Shown here in pieces: positions 12,830-24,976 of a stretch of 64,000 nucleotides of DNA. The notes under the pieces were generated by a model. The model was not told the origin of the DNA. It saw only the letters and a list, made by a program, of their open reading frames with translations, and made no database searches. Numbering within the stretch: the first letter of the stretch is position 1; the number at the start of each line of letters is the position of its first letter. A program made the position numbers and the translations under genes. Source of the DNA: Sphagnum compactum (taxonomy: Eukaryota > Bryophyta > Sphagnopsida > Sphagnales); assembly GCA_965153455.1 (NCBI GenBank), contig OZ234502.1, forward strand, positions 2,521,267-2,585,266, read 5' to 3'.

Positions 12830-14357
12830 TTTGCCAGCTAAATGGAATCTATTCTCTTGCAAGCTTTTCTCCTTGTGGTCCTCAACTCTTTAGTAGCTGT
12901 AGCAGGCTTTCTCCATGTGACTACTGATCATGAATCTTGTCCACTTTGCAAATGTTGAACTTAAGATTTGAAGTTGAGTCTCTTCCACTTTTCACAGAAA
13001 GTACAATTCAAGGTACAGAAAGTACTAGGTACATTGCAGCCAATGTTGAGGAGAAAGAGCTCTTTTGGCAAGCCCTCATCTCTTTCACTACAACTTTGTG
13101 TGTAATCAACTGATGAAGAGTTCTGTAGCCATGAGTTCTTTCTTAACCCAGAGCTGCTTCCAAAAAACTCTTGCAAAAAATCTTGTATATGATATAGCAG
13201 ACAGATTGAATCTTCTGTACTCATTTGCTACAACTCTGCAAAGAAGCTCAATATTGTGTGTGCAGAGTACATGAACTTCTTCACTACAAAACAAAAAAAC
13301 CAATTCACTGCAAGCTTTAGAAGATACCACACTGATGAGCACTAGTACGTCTAGCACTGCATACTGGCCTGAGATTTCCTCTGGATATTGATCTTCTGGA
13401 TCCATAGCAAAACTGTCAACTATTGATCTTCCGGGAATGTCTCTAATATTGCAGACCACAAATTTTAAACCCCAGAAGTTTAATGATCCCTGCAACATGA
13501 TCCAGAACATGATGATATAATATATTGATGCAGCAAGATTGCTTGACTAATTGAAGAACACATTTGAGAATTGCAATGAGTTGAAGAACAATTAAATGAA
13601 TTGGAATTCATGACCCACCTTGTCTTAAATGTGAGCCTGCAAGAGTTTTCTACTGCATCTGGAGCTGCTGCTGGTTACACTAGCTTAAATTTCAAGCTGT
13701 GATCCAGTGCATCAGTAGACTTAGAGAATCATCAATTGAGAATTTGCAACAAAAATGCTTTTGAATGAATGAATATCCATACAAATCTTGTGCAGCTAGC
13801 AGGCGCTGGCTGATCGCTGCAGCAAAAAAAAAAAAACCATTCGGATTGATGTTTCACAGCTAGCTAGCAAGAACTACAGTCTGCACTAGTCTCAGTTGTA
13901 GTGAAGTGGCGGCCAGATGATCCTTCCTTTCCGAAAAGAGTCAAGCTTGCTATGGACTTCTAGTACTACCGCTTATACAAACAGATTTTCTGGAGCCCAG
14001 GCTGCTGATCAGACCAAGAAGAGATTGATCTGAGAATGTAGGCGGCAGCTACGATCCTGCAAGCTTGCGAAGCTATGCATCTGTGCAATGTGATCTGGAG
14101 CTGACTGCTGCACATAGTTTAGTGCTGGGCGCTCTAGCATTTGTTTTCTGTCCAGAGTCTTGAACCAGCTTGTGAGCTAGCTGCGAAATGAAGGTGCAGA
14201 TGCAAGGTGAATGTTGCTGCAGCAGGAGGAATCATTGATCGGTATGCACCGGCTGATCAGCTTCTTCATCAACTTGTGAGAAGAAGCAGCTGTAGTGCAG
14301 CAGCAGCGGGAGTAGCTCTAGTCTTCTGATGATGGCCTAGTGGTCTCCAGCTGCTAG
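12830..14357 (-). other. downstream flank of HD-Zip II gene A
   Basis: About 13.6-14.36 kb is GC-richer, with many agctagc and ctgctgc blocks like the gene itself, and probably includes its 3' untranslated region on the minus strand. I cannot place a polyadenylation site. A 134-codon minus-strand frame at 13106-13510 shows no known domain and is not called as a gene. Confidence 0.5.
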
Positions 14358-16109
14358 CTAGGTGCAGGCTGCTGAAGATTGGGAGAAATGGGAGGAGAAG
14401 GCGGTAGCTTTAGAGAATGCAGTATGAGCAGCTGCTCGGTTATCGACAGTAGCTACTCTCGCACAGGAAGGGCACATGGTAAGTGTAGCAGCTGGCAAAG
14501 GCGCCATGTACACATCGTGCGAGATGACACAAGTGGGAGGTGCGAGTTTGAGCGCTCGTAGCTCCTGCAACTCCTTTTGCAGTCTCCTGTTCTCTTCCGT
14601 CAAGTCCTTGCAACATCTTTTCAGTGCCTCACAGTCCACTTCCGTTTGTTTCAGCTTCGTTCTGCATGTGCACAGCAGCCACAACCGATGAAGCAGCAGC
14701 TTATAAGCTCTGAATTCGATCACGTCTAATACGCAAGCTAGAATATAAGCTAGAATCTAGCCACAAATACCAGCTCTAGTACTGCAAGACACAAGAAGAT
14801 CCGCGATCTACAAGTCGGATCTGCGACTGCTTAACATTTGCTGCTGCAATCGGACAGATCTGCTTTACTCACCTTGCTCTTCTGTTTTGGAACCAGACTT
14901 CCACTTGCCGAGGACGCAAACACAGTTGCTTCGCCAACGCAATCTTTTGCTTCTGCAGGGCAAGCAGCAAAGAGATCAGATATATACATATATATAGACA
15001 CTGAGTAAGACGAGCAAGAAATAATCAAGACGCAAGCTGCTGGCCTAGTACTGGACCTGGATGCAGAGGACATGGCTGCACACAACTAGCTAGCTCGAGA
15101 CCTAGATCAACATGGCGACTGCAGGCAGCAGAATGCAGATCAGTTTGACACTAAGGCTGCAGGCAAAGTTCTTTCGCAATACCGGGTTCAGAGTGCTGTG
15201 GTCCTTGAAGCTTTCTTCAAGAAGAAGTGATTGTTCTTTTGAGAGACGGAGCTTCTTCCTGGTGTTTCCTCCATCTTCATCATCGCTTCCTCCTCCTGCT
15301 GCTGCTGCTGCCGCCTCAGCAGCAGCGGCGGCGGCCGATCTGGAGCTCATGAAATCGACGCATGAGCCGGCTCTGTTCGACATGTCTTGCAGCTCCTCCT
15401 CCTCAAGATATTCTTCGCTGCACGCGTGCTGCAAGTTATTTATCTGATCTCTACTTCGACCTCGCTTCATACCAGTTATATTGCTGCTCGGTGAGGCTGA
15501 TGTAACAACAGCTTCTTCATCACAATCTGTCGTTGAAGGTAAGCGATTCATATCAAACTGCACGGCTCTTGGTGAACCTCCGCGACTGCCAGAAGTTCCC
15601 ACTTCGCCGGCCTCTGCATCGTAGATACCTGAACACAGAAAACATCCCTGCAACTTGAGAAAACATCTCCAAACTGAGCACTCCGCTCAAAAACACAAAA
15701 CCCAAAACACCCGAAACATCTGTGCACGCACGCACAGCTACAGCTGATCTCGCTAGTTCTTCCTTCCACAAGCTAGATAGTACTAGCTCAGACACGCACC
15801 TCCGGCCGAGTTTGTCCTGGACGCTGCAAGTGCGCCTTGTTGCTGCGGCTGCCATGAGAAGCTGCTGCCTGGATTGGTAACAGAAGAAGGCGCCGGAGTA
15901 CTGGTCTCGGAGCTGTTGTGCGACGATTTCATGGGGAGCAACTCAAGCTCGTGCACTGGCGGATCATGAGACTGCCGACAGTTGATCTCAAGCGGCCCCC
16001 CGTAATACACACCAGCTCCAGCGCCGCTCAAACCGAAGCTACTGCACACTACACCCGAGCTCGCGGCCACCATATTCGCTCTTATTCTCTCCATACTAGC
16101 TAGCTGCAT
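14358..16109 (-). CDS. HD-Zip class II transcription factor, gene A (four exons)
   Basis: Exons on the minus strand are 16109-15800, 15628-15183, 14952-14873 and 14661-14358, giving 379 aa. All three introns (171, 230 and 211 bp) are GT-AG. The start is the ATG at 16109-16107; a longer frame upstream lacks another ATG and is closed by TGA at 16136-16134. Residues about 226-285 form the homeodomain, with the helix-3 motif WFQNRRAR at 272-279. The adjoining leucine zipper has L292, L299, L306 and L313. A CPSC motif lies at 342-345. The N-terminal part carries [13 protein letters not shown], and an acidic SDDEDGG stretch precedes the homeodomain. A split alanine tract (six Ala, Glu, six Ala) lies in exon 2. 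The family consists of plant nuclear factors that bind CAAT(G/C)ATTG as dimers and act mostly as repressors in light, shade and auxin responses. The CPSCE motif typical of the class reads CPSCA here. Class assignment is secure; orthology to a named gene is not. Confidence 0.93.
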
Positions 16110-16255
16110 GTTCTCCAGCTCTTCCCCTTCCACTCAAAATCACCAATCGCTCCAACACTCTAGTCTTGAAATTCTTCTTGTGCGTCTTCTTCGTCTTTTT
16201 CTGCTTCTTCTTCTTCTTCTTCTTCTTCCAGGCTTCTTCTACTTTAGTCGACAAC
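16110..16255 (-). promoter_or_regulatory. GAA-rich 5' leader of gene A
   Basis: Read on the minus strand, the leader contains a long run of gaagaag triplets (16196-16230), then actagagtgttggagc (16151-16166), then the ATG at 16109. Gene B has the same order: a gaagaagaaggaagg tract, then actagtgttggagc, then its ATG. This similarity supports transcription of the region. No TATA box or transcription start is identified. Confidence 0.55.
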
Positions 16256-16580
16256 ACACTCTAGCATCTGTGAAACAACAGATCTAAGCAACTTGCTGCT
16301 GTTGAGAAATCCGTGCAGGAAGCAATTCTCCGTGAGATTTCGTCTGCTGCTGCTGCTTCTTCTTCTGCTTCTAATTCTACTGTAATCGACAACCCTGCAA
16401 ACTACCTTGCAATCGCTAGCATCTGTGAAAGGCCAGATCTAACGAACTCGCTGCTGTTGAGAAATCCGTGGAAGTAATTCTCTTCTTCTTCTCCTTCTTC
16501 TGCTTGTTCTACTCCTGATCTTTCACCACCCTGAAAACTAGCTTGTAATTACTGGCATCTGTGATCTAAGCAACAGTCTG
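16200..16580. repeat. ~150-bp tandem repeat upstream of gene A
   Basis: Units begin at about 16261 and 16416, with partial units on both sides (16200-16260 and 16553-16580). Each carries, on the plus strand, ctagcatctgtgaaa, gatctaa, then cgctgctgttgagaaatccg, a cttcttctgctt-type pyrimidine tract and atcgacaaccctg or a variant. The array sits directly upstream of the gene A start, in leader or promoter sequence. Confidence 0.8.
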
Positions 16581-19477
16581 GGTGGGGGTGCTGATGAGGA
16601 ATCTATCCGGGGAAGCTGCAAATTCTGTCCGTGATCTTGCATGCAATCTTCGACTTTCTTGTTGGAGCTTGCTTGCTCGACTTCTTCTTCTTGTTGAAAA
16701 CAGACGTCGCGGCGTTCGAGACTGCAGGGCGCAGTTGGGTCATCTCTTTTTTGTTTGCTTTTTCAGGCAAAACAAAACAGGAGCTGAAAGACAAAACACT
16801 TTGGACTGAAGTTATTAATGTGCAGATCCAAAACCTAGCCACAAAACCAAATTTAGTTTGACATTATACTAAAATTAATTAGAAGCTTAATACTTTTGGA
16901 TTAATCAAAAAGGATTATTTTTGTGGTGCAAATTGCAAACACTTCAATCTGAAAATTTGTAGCTGCTGAAATCTTCAAATGTTTCTATTGAACTTGTAAT
17001 GAAAACTCCAAAAAAACCCAACCCCCCAAAAAAAAAGGGTTTAGCTGCTCGCTAATTAAACTAGGTTACTAATTAGTACCCAAACACTTACTTAGACTAA
17101 TTTGGATCTTAAGACAAGCTCTGATTGACTGAGATCTTCTACAAATACACCCAACAAATATTTTTTTGTAATCACCCAACAAAGATACTGAAAATTTAGA
17201 TTTCTAAGACATATGGGGCTGAGAACCTTGGACTTTTCCAAAACCACCCAACAGGAAAAAACTATATTAATATATAATAAAATAAAAATCACCCAACAAA
17301 AACACCCAAAATTGAGAGATGTTTAAGACAATGTGAAACTTAGAACCTAGACTTTCTCCCAAAACACACTACTAAAAAAGTCATCCACAATTATTATAAG
17401 TTGAACTTCTAAGACATGTTTGAATCACGTAACCTCTTTCCTTAGTTAAGGGAAGCACAACTCTCTCACTCAGATATTATTGCCTCCCAAAATACTGTCT
17501 CCTTTTGGAGGTGGGGTTTTCTATGCAATACTTACATGTAAGAGAAGTAAACCAAAAGGCCCTTTGTGGATGTCTCCAATACGAAAGTTGTGGTATTTAT
17601 TCTCTCAAAATCCCTCTCACTTGTTGTTGTTATTACTATTATTATAATAGTAGAGACAGACAGACAGATGAGGTGGGGAGCAATATTGCTCCCTGCAGAA
17701 ACAAATATTAAAATAAAAGCAAACAGTGGTGTCATCAAAGACATGCAACTGATGAATGGTTTGAAGAATAGAGAATGATATATGGTAGTACAATGCATAA
17801 GTAGGGATTGCTAGCTGTGCCTCACATAAGATCATCATCAACTTGTATCCTGGATCTAGGACATACTGGTAAGTTGCATCAGTATAGATGATGGGGGTAG
17901 TTGTTGCTCTTCATACACAAAATTCAATCATTAATAGATCCAGGACCCCAGGACAGTTTGTAAGTTGATAGGGGTCAGGAGTCAGGGACTCACAAGTATT
18001 CCTCCACTTATTATTATATGGCCTATAGACCCAAAAGAAGAATAGACCAAATAGAAGAATCCATGGACTCCAGCACATATAACCAACCACCGGATAGAAA
18101 GAGAAAGATGGTCGGCTATGGATTCCCAAAGGGACCTTGAAGACCTCCGAACACCAGCATCCAGCACCCTGAATGCGGTCGGTTGATAGGGATTCTAATT
18201 CCAAATGGGTCAATTCCATTTTGGAAGTGCGAACAAGGTAGTGAGTAGAGGGACATGCAAATTGAGTTTCCACCTCAACAAATAAGAGTACCCAAACTAC
18301 ATCCATGTAAGGAGGGCAAAAGAAAAATCTTACTGCTCCAAGTATTATGAAATTAATAAATCTCATTTTAGAATTTTAGAAACCTCCCATCCATTCAAAG
18401 AAAACTTCACATATCTAACACTATATATAAGATCAACAGCTTCTCAACAAGCTAATTAACAAGATGTCTTCACTGGACCATGTCAAAGTGGTAGTTTTGT
18501 GGCATGGAGTTTTTATGCATTTATGTTAACATTTGTAGTTTGCAGATGTCCCTCTTCAAATACTGTTTAGAATCGGCCATTTCAAATTTCACTAAGAGGT
18601 ACAATAGCCTGCCCAACCATCCTCTGAAGATTTCATTTGACCAGGTGAACCAAATTAGATGTTAGGTTGGTTGTGTAATAGTTAACATCAAGCACATTGA
18701 CCTAGTGGTGAAGTCTTGGTCTCACAAACACTACCAAATTCTCTTCCCGATGAATTGGTGCATTTCTGCTTTAATGTTTTTGAAGGTATATGTTGTCACC
18801 TGAGGCCAAGACAAATGCAAACCTTTTCCAAGTATGGTAAGGGGAGTAATCTTATGGTATTTTCAACAAAAGAAAGTATTAGTTGATCCATTGTGATTCG
18901 GTTTTTATCTTTGCAGATGGCCCTGAAAAGATATTGTAGACTCCAAGTGCTGTTTTAGTTGAGTGATTGGATTGTGCTACTTATTGTTAAGTTGTTATTA
19001 TTGAAGATACATTAACCTTCGTTATTTGAAAGGTGTGAAACAAGCTTTCCACAATCATGGCTGAAATCATTTGATTGTGATAAATGTAAGGATAAAGTCT
19101 TCAATAACATGTACGTTAATGGAAAATGCACAATGTAATTCCCATTTAGATTGTTCTTTTCTCCAAATTGAAGGACTCATCAAAGTTAATTGTTATGAAC
19201 CATATTATCATAACTTTTGACAATGAAATTAAGATCAGTGTGTTTAGCCATGTATTTCCTAACCATGTGCTATACTTAGAAAGTGAACCCCTAAAAGGGA
19301 GGGGTTTACCATCATGAAAATTGTGTATGCATAATATACATCAAGTTTTAACTACAAATCATAGAGTTAATGCTGGCCCTTTACTCAATATTTATCAATG
19401 CCTTGGGTGACATTTCAATTAAAATTTCTATCTGTACAATTGCATGTTAAAAATTCTTGAATCACACTGTACATTCC
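16581..19477. other. intergenic DNA upstream of gene A
   Basis: The first few hundred bases probably hold the gene A promoter. At 17170-17370 a degenerate ~117-bp duplication shares atcacccaacaaa, a tctaagaca-like block and tagaacctagactt-like blocks. A short trinucleotide/tetranucleotide run lies at 17625-17670. Further on, no gene is recognised. Confidence 0.5.
18690..18760 (+). repeat. weak tRNA-like box (possible SINE remnant)
   Basis: An A-box-like tgacctagtggtgaagtctt starts at 18698. A clear B box does not follow at the expected distance. I list it only as a weak SINE-like trace. Confidence 0.25.
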
Positions 19478-19557
19478 CTTGCTAATTGTGATTATGATGT
19501 CAGTTTATTTTTATTCACTTGCTAATTGTGATTAGGATGTCAGTTTATTTTTATTCA
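19478..19557. repeat. 40-bp tandem duplication
   Basis: Units 19478-19517 and 19518-19557 are identical except for one T/G difference. Each starts cttgctaattgtgatta. This looks like a recent duplication. Confidence 0.9.
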
Positions 19558-21244
19558 AGAATTTTTTTCTGGCAAGAATTTCTTTCTGAAGGAGCAATAC
19601 ATGGTCCCAATGACTTATTATTCTTAAAAACTCGTTCAATTCTTAGTTTCTATCCTTTCATCTTGATTAGAAGCTTGCCTATAACTATCAAAAGGCTAAT
19701 TACAATATAAATTTCCTAACTCACAAATTCACTTCCATTGATGACTTCTTGATTAGCTAATATAATTGATAGTCATGTTACCACAACAATGCAAAATTAC
19801 AACCCTACAGATGACCCAAGGATAGCAAAGAAGGAAAGATGTCCTCAATTCATTTGATTTCACATGGGCACGATGTATTCGATCCCTCTTCCAACGAATT
19901 GTCTCATCTTTTCTAACAATCAAATTAGAGTTATATACGCTTTCTAAACCCAATAATAGGCATTGGATAATATGGCTATATTATGGTAATAAACAAAGTC
20001 ATATTATCTGAATCCTATGAATGGGTTTTGAGTATTCATTATGCGGAGGACCCTAGGTCAAGGCATATGCGTCCATTAGCTTTTGAAGTTTTATTCAAAG
20101 CTCAAGTGGTTTTTCCAGGCCAGCAAGTTAACGTGTCCATAATTTGGAAAAGACATAGGAAAACAGATAAGAGGTTCATTGATGGGTTTTCCCTACATTT
20201 ATGGGTTTCATTTTCTTTTTGTAGTAGAATGTAGTAAAGGGGTTTTAGTCCGGGGATTTCTTTTTCTGAGAATTTCAAACCTTCAAGCCTTGGTATTCTT
20301 GTGAGAAGTATTTCATTTCGAAGTACTTCAATTCATTTCGAAAACATGAAAGCATGATAACATAGCTACTTCACATGATTGGTACTCACGGTCACCTTGT
20401 AAGTGTGTGTGTGTTTCATTTGGCCACTAGCCCGTGGACTCTGTCACCAGTCTTACAATAGGCAATCAGGTAAACTAATCACCTAAGGAAATGTGACTCT
20501 TGTAAAGAGTCCGCATCAGTCAAACCCTCATGGGAATGCCCCCCTTACAATGATTAGAAACTGTCCACCTTTGAACCAAGTCCCTTAAGATAATAATAAG
20601 GTATGAAACATAATTTGAGCATCATTTAATTACCCATTAATCAATTGAAATGTTTACAAATTACATATAATTATGATTTATATTATTTCCTTGATATCAT
20701 AATAATTGCTTGTGATATATTGCAATTGCAAAGAGAAAAAATCGCTTCTTGGATGGTGATTTAAGAGATTATGATATGCAATATAAAATAAAAATTTAAT
20801 TAAGATTTGGGTACTTAGAAAAGTGGAAATATGTTCATTTGTAGACCAAAACCTTAAGACCCTTGGAAGGTGATTACCTTAAGAAATCAATATGACAATT
20901 TCCTAGTTGCAGAGGGAAAGGGGAGTTTGGGAAGCTTTTTCCTTGTTTTCTCTCTTTTTTTTCTTTTCTTGCACACCATTTGAGGAATGATTAATATGTC
21001 AGACTATAGTAGTTGGTATGGTACTAATATTAGTGAACTAGACTTGTGTGGAGATTCCTGACAATGGTTAACACTCTAACAATTAAAAAATCCCCTTGTA
21101 TAAAAACAATGTCTGAACAAAAAAAAACTTTGTAAGAAGAATTTTCTGGAAAAAAGTTGCTTTGTTATAACAAAAAGACTGAGTTGCCAGAGGGAAGAGA
21201 GTCTGAATGCCTGGGAGTCTGGACCCCTCCAGTAATCTGGTAGG
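19558..21244. other. intergenic DNA, nothing recognised
   Basis: An 83-codon plus-strand frame at 19983-20234 has no known domain. No repeat structure or RNA gene is seen. Confidence 0.55.
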
Positions 21245-21515
21245 TATGAGGCAATCAGATCTGCTATGAGTAAGTGAAGCAAACAAGCTAGTGATTGGAT
21301 CCATTGCGAGTAAGAAACTAAGAAAAGCAATCAGATCTGACAGATAGTAAAGTAAACAAAAGAATGAGCAAGTAAACAATTGGATCTATCTCTTCAGAGT
21401 AAGAAAATAAGAGAAGCAATTGGGTGGGTCTGTTGCAACAGTAAGAAAATAACATACGCAATTGGTATCTGTTGTAGAGTAAGAAAATAATTAAAAGAGA
21501 ACCAAATCAGATCTG
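21245..21515. repeat. degenerate ~40-50-bp tandem array (gagtaagaaaataag unit)
   Basis: Forms of gagtaagaaaataagagaag followed by caattgg(a)tctgttgc recur about five times between 21245 and 21515. Units vary in length and sequence. Confidence 0.65.
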
Positions 21516-21645
21516 ATGTCAGTAGATGAGTTTATGATCAGCTGTTTTTATCTTTTTTTTTTGTGGTGTTGCAATGTAGTTGGGAAACTCATATGCGGGT
21601 AGCAGTAAGTATGGGGAATATAGAATGCAGTTTGCACAAGTCGTA

Positions 21646-21765
21646 GGCGACAACCCAGACATGCAGACAAATTATCATCATCGAGAGATGCAGAGCTGAT
21701 CCACGGGCGACACCCCAGACATGCAGACAAATTACCTTAACTGGGGATGCAGGGATCCATGTGAG
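21646..21765. repeat. 60-bp tandem repeat, two copies
   Basis: The unit begins ggcgacaacccagacatgca at 21646 and recurs at 21706. The last third is more diverged. The minus-strand frame across it reads a repeated SACLGCR peptide that comes from the duplication. Confidence 0.75.
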
Positions 21766-22040
21766 GGAAAAGCCTGATCAGTCATATTAATCAAACCGAC
21801 ATAGCGAATCCCTGTTGAAGGCTGAGGAGTCTTGGAGACTCCCCGAGTCTCTGGCAGGGCCACCATAAGATGATGACCTCCAGGCTGCTCAAGACCCCTG
21901 TTATTAGTCTTACTTATCTGACCCCTTCTGCCTGCCACTTTTCCGTGGGCCACTGATGAGTAAAAACTTCAGTAGTAGCACATGCAATCCACCAAATACT
22001 GAAACTCTGAGCAGGTCCTGGACCCGCTCTAACCAGCCAC

Positions 22041-22067
22041 AGTGAACCAGCACCCACCAGCGCACCA
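22041..22067 (-). repeat. dispersed repeat fragment, copy 2
   Basis: This is the reverse complement of the 27-base segment at 3270-3296, with two mismatches. It is flanked by gctctaaccagccac, which resembles the sequence around the third copy. Confidence 0.55.
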
Positions 22068-22363
22068 TCCACTGGATGTCTGTTATTACTCAGTTCTGGA
22101 TGAAGTAATATTTGGTTTCACCTTGGTAACCATTGCTGTAGGAAATAGCTCTCATATATAGGCAGATAGGTAGGAAAATAGGTAACTGTAGGTAAGTAGA
22201 TGGTTTGTACATAGGTAAGGGCTGTTTTGATTACCTACTTGCTTGTGGGTTGTTAATAGGTAGGTAGAAAAAAATAAGTAACTGAGATAATGATGATGGT
22301 TAGTTAGGGAAACTGGAGCCCAACAGAAAACTGTTTGCTGACCATGTACCATCCATCCTTCAT

Positions 22364-22420
22364 AGTGCACTGGTGGCTGCTCTAACCCTTGCCATCGTTC
22401 ACCGTGGCTGCTCTAACCCT
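22364..22420 (+). repeat. dispersed repeat fragment, copy 3
   Basis: It contains agtgcactggtggctgc followed by two copies of gtggctgctctaaccctt/ggctgctctaacccttcc. It is in inverted orientation to copy 2, about 300 bp away, so the two could form the arms of one damaged element. Confidence 0.5.
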
Positions 22421-22524
22421 TCCCCTCGGAAAAAGAGTTCCCTCTGCTGCCATCATCACAAGCCAAGAAAAAAAGAAAAGCCAATTCAGACTTTGGATGG
22501 TAGCACAAATCATAATTTGTCAGA

Positions 22525-22625
22525 TCCCGATATACGACATCTGCTTTTGATCCCTACATATACATATGACATCTGCTTCTGATCCCTACATACGACATCT
22601 GCTTCAGCTGATCCCGTCATACATA
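22525..22625. repeat. short degenerate tandem repeat
   Basis: The motif cgacatctgcttctgatccc and variants occur three times within 100 bp. Confidence 0.65.
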
Positions 22626-24601
22626 TGAGGCCTTCTAGTCTTTCCATGCGTCACCTTCTTTCACCATATTTATGATATTGATATTTGAAAATTAGAAAAA
22701 GCTTGTACCTTTGGTTGTGCTAGGTTAGTACTGCTCCCGAGCTGACTTATGTATCCTAATAATGCCTGGCAAGCTTTCGTCCACTTTTTGGAACAACTGG
22801 GCCAATTTGTAATGCAGTCCATCCTTGAGAAAATTTCTAGTTATTGACTTCCATTACAAGAATCAAAAAGCAAACTTGAGCCATATGTATTGGAGATCAG
22901 CTTCGAGTGGGACAGGACTTGTATACGGAAGTGCCATCAGCAACTGTTTTTATCGGCCTAACAATTTTTCCATTGTTGTGATTTTTTTTCTTTAAAAAGA
23001 ATATTATTTCTTTTTTTTTGAAAAAAATTAAGAAAAAGAAAACATCTATTTTTTGGGTAAATTTCACCAGAAGTTTATTTTTGGCTGTTGTAGATGGGCA
23101 GACTATTTATTTTATTTTGGGAAGGTTCTAATAACAAGTCACCATTTATTGCTATTTTTTTTTTCTTTGGGATGCTCACACACTCCAGCAAAAAAATTGA
23201 ATAAATAAAAACACTGAGTTACCACAGCAAGTTGAACATCTCAATGTCCAATAATTATTTTATTTTGAAAATTTCATGTAAAAACAAAAATGTTCTTGAA
23301 CATACTAAAACACTCTTTATGTCCTTCATAAAAAACAATTCTTTGAATAAAATATGTTTTGACAATTTCAACAGTTCTGAAAGTAATATAATTCTTTCAC
23401 ATTGAAGCAGCAAGCCAAGGTACAACAGTATTAGAGAATGGAAAGAGCTAGCTGGTGGATAGAGCTCTGGGAGGAGTGGAAAATTGAAATGCCTGCAAGA
23501 AGAGAGAAGAAAGCAAAAGGGGGAGGAGGAGGTCCACAGCACCTTCCACTCCAACTTCAGTCACAAAAAGTTTCAACTAGAAGTTGGGCCTAGCTAGTAT
23601 CACATACATATATATGTACTCATCTCATAGTCTCTAGGAAGGATGTGATGATCTTCTTTTCCCCCTACCTTGAAGCTTATTTTTTTGCAGACTAGTAGTA
23701 GTAATGTAGGGCGAGTTCTCCAGTCCCCACACAGAGAAAGTTGGTGAACTAAACAAAACCCATTTGAAGATTTTCATCACATAATGATGATGGCCTGTCC
23801 AACCCCATCTGTTCACTCTTTTGTTCTTGCCAGTTGGTTTTGGGTCCACCACCCCCATCAGCCAAAGGAGCTTGGTTTTTGTGATATATATTAGATACGC
23901 AAGTGATGAGAAATGAGGGGGGAAAGAGGAAAGGGGGAGGGAGGGGAACTGGAGAGATAGCAAAACATATTCATACAACAATGGAGCTTTAAGAGGGAGA
24001 ATTTGGAAAACCCCTTCTTGTGATGGGACAAACCCTTGAAATTTGGCTCATCACTTTTTTGTAGACTTTTTCACACCTTACCCTCGGGGTTGGTAGCAAA
24101 GATAGGAGTACATTCTCTACCATTGTAGATGTTTAAGAATAATCCTTTATTTTTTTTGTTTCTTTTTTTTCTTTACAATGTATTAATCATAAGGTATAAT
24201 TGTATTTAATTATATATCTTTTGAATTGACACTATATAACCTTGTATTAATCCAGACCTTTTTCCTTGGCCACAGGGTTCTAGTAGTGTGTATATTTTTA
24301 TTCCCTTTTAGGGTGAGGGAACGGCAAACACTCATGAAAAGGAAAAACATATATAGGAAGGATCGTCTAAGCACACCATTCCCATCCAAAGGTTGAAGTT
24401 TGAGTTTACAGCCGACCATAGTCCATACCTGGCAACATTTCTTAGTCTAAATTTCTCTACCAACTTCCAATATCCTTGTGAAGATTGTATTTGTGCAATC
24501 ATCAGCTTATTATTAGACCATGTCCAAGGAATTGGGTAAACCCGAGCTTGTATCATGGTAAAACCTCAGGCCCATTTTTAAAATAGTTGCTTATAAACAT
24601 T
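22626..24601. other. AT-rich intergenic DNA
   Basis: Poly-A and poly-T rich. No gene, RNA or transposon end is seen. The 100-115-codon minus-strand frames around 23255-23981 have no known features. Confidence 0.55.
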
Positions 24602-24609
24602 ATATGGAC

Positions 24610-24976
24610 TAGTGTTGGGCAGTTCTTTGAATTTTTTAAGCAATGCCAGTTCCAGTTCTTTAAATATTTTAGAATCCAGGAATCATCTGTTCCAGTTTTT
24701 TGAACAAAATTCAGAATCAAAGAACCATTGATTCTGGTTATTTCAAAAGCTTCAAAGAACCAACAATTTTCATGAAAGGATTGACAAAAAAAAAACCCTG
24801 ACGATTGTTTGGAAGGTTACTTAACTTTTTATAAAAATTCAACAACCATGATTACTTAATCAAAATTGGTTATTTTGAAAAAAATTGAGAACCAATGAGT
24901 AAGAGGGTATATATTCTATATACCCATTGATAACCGATGGGTATCCATCCCCCATTCTAAGAACCGCCCAGCACCG
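24610..24976. mobile_element. probable hAT-type non-autonomous element
   Basis: The left end reads tagtgttgggcagttctttg. The right end, reverse-complemented, reads cggtgctgggcggttcttag. These are about 17 bp of matching terminal inverted repeat with a T/CA-G-type start common in the hAT superfamily. The flanking 8-mers atatggac and atatattc agree at five positions, so an aged 8-bp target duplication is possible. The interior is rich in agaatc and agaacc motifs, and a diverged relative lies at 51300-51480. A decayed hAT transposase lies 11 kb away, but a direct relationship is not shown. Confidence 0.6.

Noticed and set aside
13106-13510. 134-codon minus-strand frame downstream of gene A
   Set aside because: No domain, no splice or start context. 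It overlaps the probable downstream flank of gene A.
14700-15085. CRISPR array or bacterial operon anywhere in the window
   Set aside because: Spliceosomal introns and plant-specific proteins show this is plant nuclear DNA. No regularly spaced identical repeats were seen.
16110-16133. Longer gene A N-terminus beginning MEGEELEN
   Set aside because: The codon at 16133-16131 is GTG, not ATG, and an in-frame TGA precedes it directly. The first ATG is at 16109.
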